Positions 61,801 through 64,000 of a DNA stretch of 64,000 bases are shown here, piece by piece. Origin of the DNA: Ruegeria halocynthiae (GTDB taxonomy: Bacteria; Pseudomonadota; Alphaproteobacteria; Rhodobacterales; Rhodobacteraceae); NCBI RefSeq assembly GCF_900106805.1, contig NZ_FNNP01000010.1:1-64000 (forward strand), given 5' to 3'. How positions within the stretch are numbered: the stretch's first letter is position 1; each line of letters opens with the position of its first letter. The translations under genes were made by a program, and so were the position numbers. The notes below the pieces were generated by a model, which saw nothing but the letters and a program-made list of their open reading frames with translations, made no database searches and was not told the DNA's origin.

Positions 61801-62823
61801 TTAAGCCCCCCAAGTATCGCTCAGGCGATAGCCACCCGGCCAAGGATCCTCAGGATCCAGCATGTGCTGATGCGTACCAGTGATCCAGCCTCGCCCCGAG
61901 ATTTCCGGTGTGATTGCCACGCGCCCATTCAGATCGAGCTGATCCACGATACGACACTGAAACTCGCTGTCGATGACCGAACGGGCATGGTAGCGGTCAT
62001 TCATCGTCATTTGCCCCTTGGCCAGCAATACGGCCATCCGGGCCGAAGCACCGGTGCCACAAGGTGAACGATCCAGCTTACCCGGTTTGATGGCGACAGT
62101 ATTACGTCCGGTGAGAATGTCGCCCTGCCGATCAAGCGGGCCTGCAATCTGGCAGAAGGAAATATGGCGCCAATCCGTTGTGGGGTGATCAAACCCAAGC
62201 TGTTCATTGGCGGCATCGGTGATGCGTGCGCCGGTCCTGGCAAGATCAGCCCCTTCATCAGGCGTCAGGTCAAAACCCAGATCGGCGGCATCGGCGATTG
62301 CAAAACTGTCGCCACCAAACGCGGTATCCACCCGCAGCGTTCCGATCCCCTCAACCTCGATATGGGCATCCAATTTGTCGACGAAGCTTGGCACGTTCTG
62401 CACAAAGATACGTTCGGCCTTGCCATTGCGGCATTCGGCACGCACGCGAACCAGCCCTCCGGGGGCTTCAAGCGTCAGATGTGTTACAGGCTCTTGTATA
62501 GAGAGGATACCGCTGTCCAGCAGCACCGTTGAGACGCAAATCGAGTTTGAGCCTGACATAGGCGGCGTGTCTTCCGGTTCCATGATGATGAAGGCTGCAT
62601 CCGCCTCGGCATTCTTGGGCGGAACAAGCAGATTCACATGGCGAAAAACACCGCCGCGGGGTTCATTCAGCATGAAATTCCGCAGTGTCTGGTCATCGGC
62701 GATGAAGGACCTCTGATCCCACACAGTCTCGCCGGGGGGCGGGGCCACTCCTCCGACAATGACGTCGCCTACCTCTCCCTCGGCATGGGCCGAGATGACA
62801 TGGATGGTTTTGGAACTGCGCAT
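61801..62823 (-). CDS. Proline racemase/4-hydroxyproline epimerase family enzyme (Ser/Cys active site)
   Basis: A 340-residue member of the proline racemase superfamily. The two catalytic positions are Ser in [11 protein letters not shown], where proline racemase has Cys, and Cys in [14 protein letters not shown]. Ser/Cys members include hydroxyproline epimerases, whereas a Cys/Thr pair marks trans-3-hydroxyproline dehydratase, so 4- or 3-hydroxyproline epimerase is most likely. ATG 62823 has GAGGG five bases upstream. It lies about 65 bases downstream of an ABC ATPase gene on the same strand, and the pair may belong to a hydroxyproline uptake/use operon that extends beyond the window. Confidence 0.85.
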   Translation of the reverse strand: MRSSKTIHVISAHAEGEVGDVIVGGVAPPPGETVWDQRSFIADDQTLRNFMLNEPRGGVFRHVNLLVPPKNAEADAAFIIMEPEDTPPMSGSNSICVSTVLLDSGILSIQEPVTHLTLEAPGGLVRVRAECRNGKAERIFVQNVPSFVDKLDAHIEVEGIGTLRVDTAFGGDSFAIADAADLGFDLTPDEGADLARTGARITDAANEQLGFDHPTTDWRHISFCQIAGPLDRQGDILTGRNTVAIKPGKLDRSPCGTGASARMAVLLAKGQMTMNDRYHARSVIDSEFQCRIVDQLDLNGRVAITPEISGRGWITGTHQHMLDPEDPWPGGYRLSDTWGA

Positions 62824-62887
62824 TGGGCCCTCTTGGAAACAGTTGGTCTATGCGCAGTCATCCAAAATTGGCCGCCTCTGGCAAGTC

Positions 62888-63946
62888 TTAACGCAGTCGC
62901 TGGCCAGTCTCAGAATCGAACAGCATCGCCCGTTCAGCCCGCACCGAAAGCCCGATGCGGTCACCCGTCGTACTGCGCTGGTCGTCCCTCTCTTCCACAA
63001 TCAGCTTATCGCCGTTCGGTGTCAGCAGATAAGAATAGGACACACCGCCAAGTGCTTCGGTCAAATCGACCGTACAGGTGTCACCGTTTCGATCCACATG
63101 AATATGCTCTGGTCGAATTCCCAGCGTCACTTTCGTTGCTCCAGTGGGAACGCTTTCGGTTACTGGTATGGAATCGACCAGCGCAGGATGGCGCACCACA
63201 CCGTCCACGACCTCGCAATCCAGAAAGTTCATGGCAGGAGAGCCGATGAAACCCGCCACAAATTTGTTGTCTGGGTTACGATACAGGTCCATGGGGGCAC
63301 CCACCTGTTCAATCCGGCCGTCACGCAAAACCACGATCTTATCGGCCATGGTCATCGCCTCAACCTGATCATGCGTGACATAGATCATCGTTGCGCCGAT
63401 TTCCTGATGGAGCCGCGCAATCTCGACCCGCATTTCTACGCGCAGTTCCGCATCAAGGTTCGAAAGGGGTTCGTCGAACAGGAACACTTCGGGGCCACGC
63501 ACAATGGCACGCCCGATCGCCACCCGCTGACGCTGACCACCGGACAATGCCTTTGGTTTGCGCTTTAGGTACGGGTCCAGCTTTAGGATATTCGACGCTT
63601 CTTGAACCTTTTGCTCAATCTCGGCCTTGGCGACACCGTTCATCCGCAGACCAAAGCCCATATTCTCGGCCACTGTCATGTGCGGGTAAAGCGCGTAGGT
63701 CTGGAACACCATCGCCACACCACGCTTGGCAGGGTCAACATGCGTGACTTCACGAGCACCGATGTGAATTTCCCCATCCGAAGTTTCTTCCAGCCCGGCG
63801 ATCATCCGCAACAGCGTGGACTTGCCGCAGCCCGATGGACCAACGAACACGCAAAACTCACCATCTTCAATCTGCAGATCGATCCCATGAATGACCTGAG
63901 TTTGGCCATACCGTTTGATCGCGCCTATCAGGGTTACACCTGTCAT
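62888..63946 (-). CDS. UgpC/MalK-type ABC transporter ATPase
   Basis: A 352-residue importer ATPase: Walker [12 protein letters not shown], signature LSGGQRQRVAIGRAI, Walker B VFLFDEPLSNLD, switch His in VTHDQVEAMTM, and a C-terminal regulatory TOBE domain with LGIRPEHIHV. This length and TOBE arrangement are typical of carbohydrate/polyol importers of the MalK/UgpC group. Its permeases and binding protein are presumably further right, outside the window. ATG 63946 begins at a TGATG-type overlap with a frame entering from the right edge. Confidence 0.9.
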   Translation of the reverse strand: MTGVTLIGAIKRYGQTQVIHGIDLQIEDGEFCVFVGPSGCGKSTLLRMIAGLEETSDGEIHIGAREVTHVDPAKRGVAMVFQTYALYPHMTVAENMGFGLRMNGVAKAEIEQKVQEASNILKLDPYLKRKPKALSGGQRQRVAIGRAIVRGPEVFLFDEPLSNLDAELRVEMRVEIARLHQEIGATMIYVTHDQVEAMTMADKIVVLRDGRIEQVGAPMDLYRNPDNKFVAGFIGSPAMNFLDCEVVDGVVRHPALVDSIPVTESVPTGATKVTLGIRPEHIHVDRNGDTCTVDLTEALGGVSYSYLLTPNGDKLIVEERDDQRSTTGDRIGLSVRAERAMLFDSETGQRLR

Positions 63947-64000
63947 GTTGCTTGCATCCTATTTTGTTGGCCCTCAGGGAACCGCCATGCCTGTGCTTCT
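63947..64000 (-). other. Right edge, possible 3' end of an upstream gene
   Basis: Fifty-four bases upstream of the ATPase gene. One minus-strand frame stays open from the edge to a TGA overlapping the ATPase ATG, and another ends earlier at 63974. It could be the tail of a permease gene, but it is too short to identify. Confidence 0.25.

Overview
The window looks like chromosomal DNA of a marine alphaproteobacterium of the Roseobacter group (Rhodobacteraceae). This rests on gene content and not on a database search: VPLPA-CTERM proteins, a TauE/SafE exporter next to an L-cysteate lyase-type enzyme, a fused two-domain Opp ATPase, a DUF2793 protein, a hydroxyproline-epimerase-type gene and an RHE_PE00001/DUF1612-like gene. 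I found no rRNA, tRNA, CRISPR array, insertion sequence or integrase.

Left part, 1-16865: a surface-polysaccharide region, almost all on the minus strand and AT-rich in places. It holds a membrane adenylate-type cyclase, a polytopic membrane protein, and a tight module of LbH acyltransferase, AMP-forming ligase, acyl carrier protein and fold-III PLP decarboxylase (7160 to 3529). Next come a GT61 glycosyltransferase, a membrane-anchored SGNH esterase and two tandem VPLPA-CTERM proteins, each followed by a very strong hairpin. A GT2 / small EamA-type transporter / large GT-C-like protein triad and a GT4 glycosyltransferase close the region. The ligase/ACP/decarboxylase trio is a known companion of exosortase loci, but no exosortase lies in this window.

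Middle part, 16866-32008: catabolism. A TetR gene with two perfect 16-bp palindromes upstream leads an operon with a Rieske oxygenase, a small exported protein of unknown function and its reductase. Two 5'-truncated gene remnants follow (D-amino-acid dehydrogenase and Asp/Glu racemase type). Then come a sulfite-exporter-like protein and a CuyA/DcyD-type PLP enzyme, a convergent acyl-CoA-dehydrogenase-like protein that lacks both usual catalytic glutamates, and a LysR regulator. This suggests organosulfonate breakdown. A hybrid kinase/response regulator pair sits beside aspartate 4-decarboxylase and an AspT-type aspartate:alanine exchanger.

Right part, 32009-64000: mostly housekeeping and transport. 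It contains an Mla-type lipid transport operon with an auxiliary lipoprotein, a glutamate-synthase-like FMN protein, a tandem crcB pair, an EmrAB-type pump, the cyoABCD ubiquinol oxidase operon, a lytic transglycosylase and an oppABC-DF peptide importer. Sugar-nucleotide genes (galU, manC, gmd, fcl) enclose a DUF2793 protein and probably feed the polysaccharide genes at the left. The window ends with a DUF1612-like regulator, an ECF sigma/anti-sigma pair divergent from a YceI protein, a proline-racemase-family enzyme and a UgpC/MalK-type ATPase. Several convergent gene pairs are separated by clean bidirectional hairpins.
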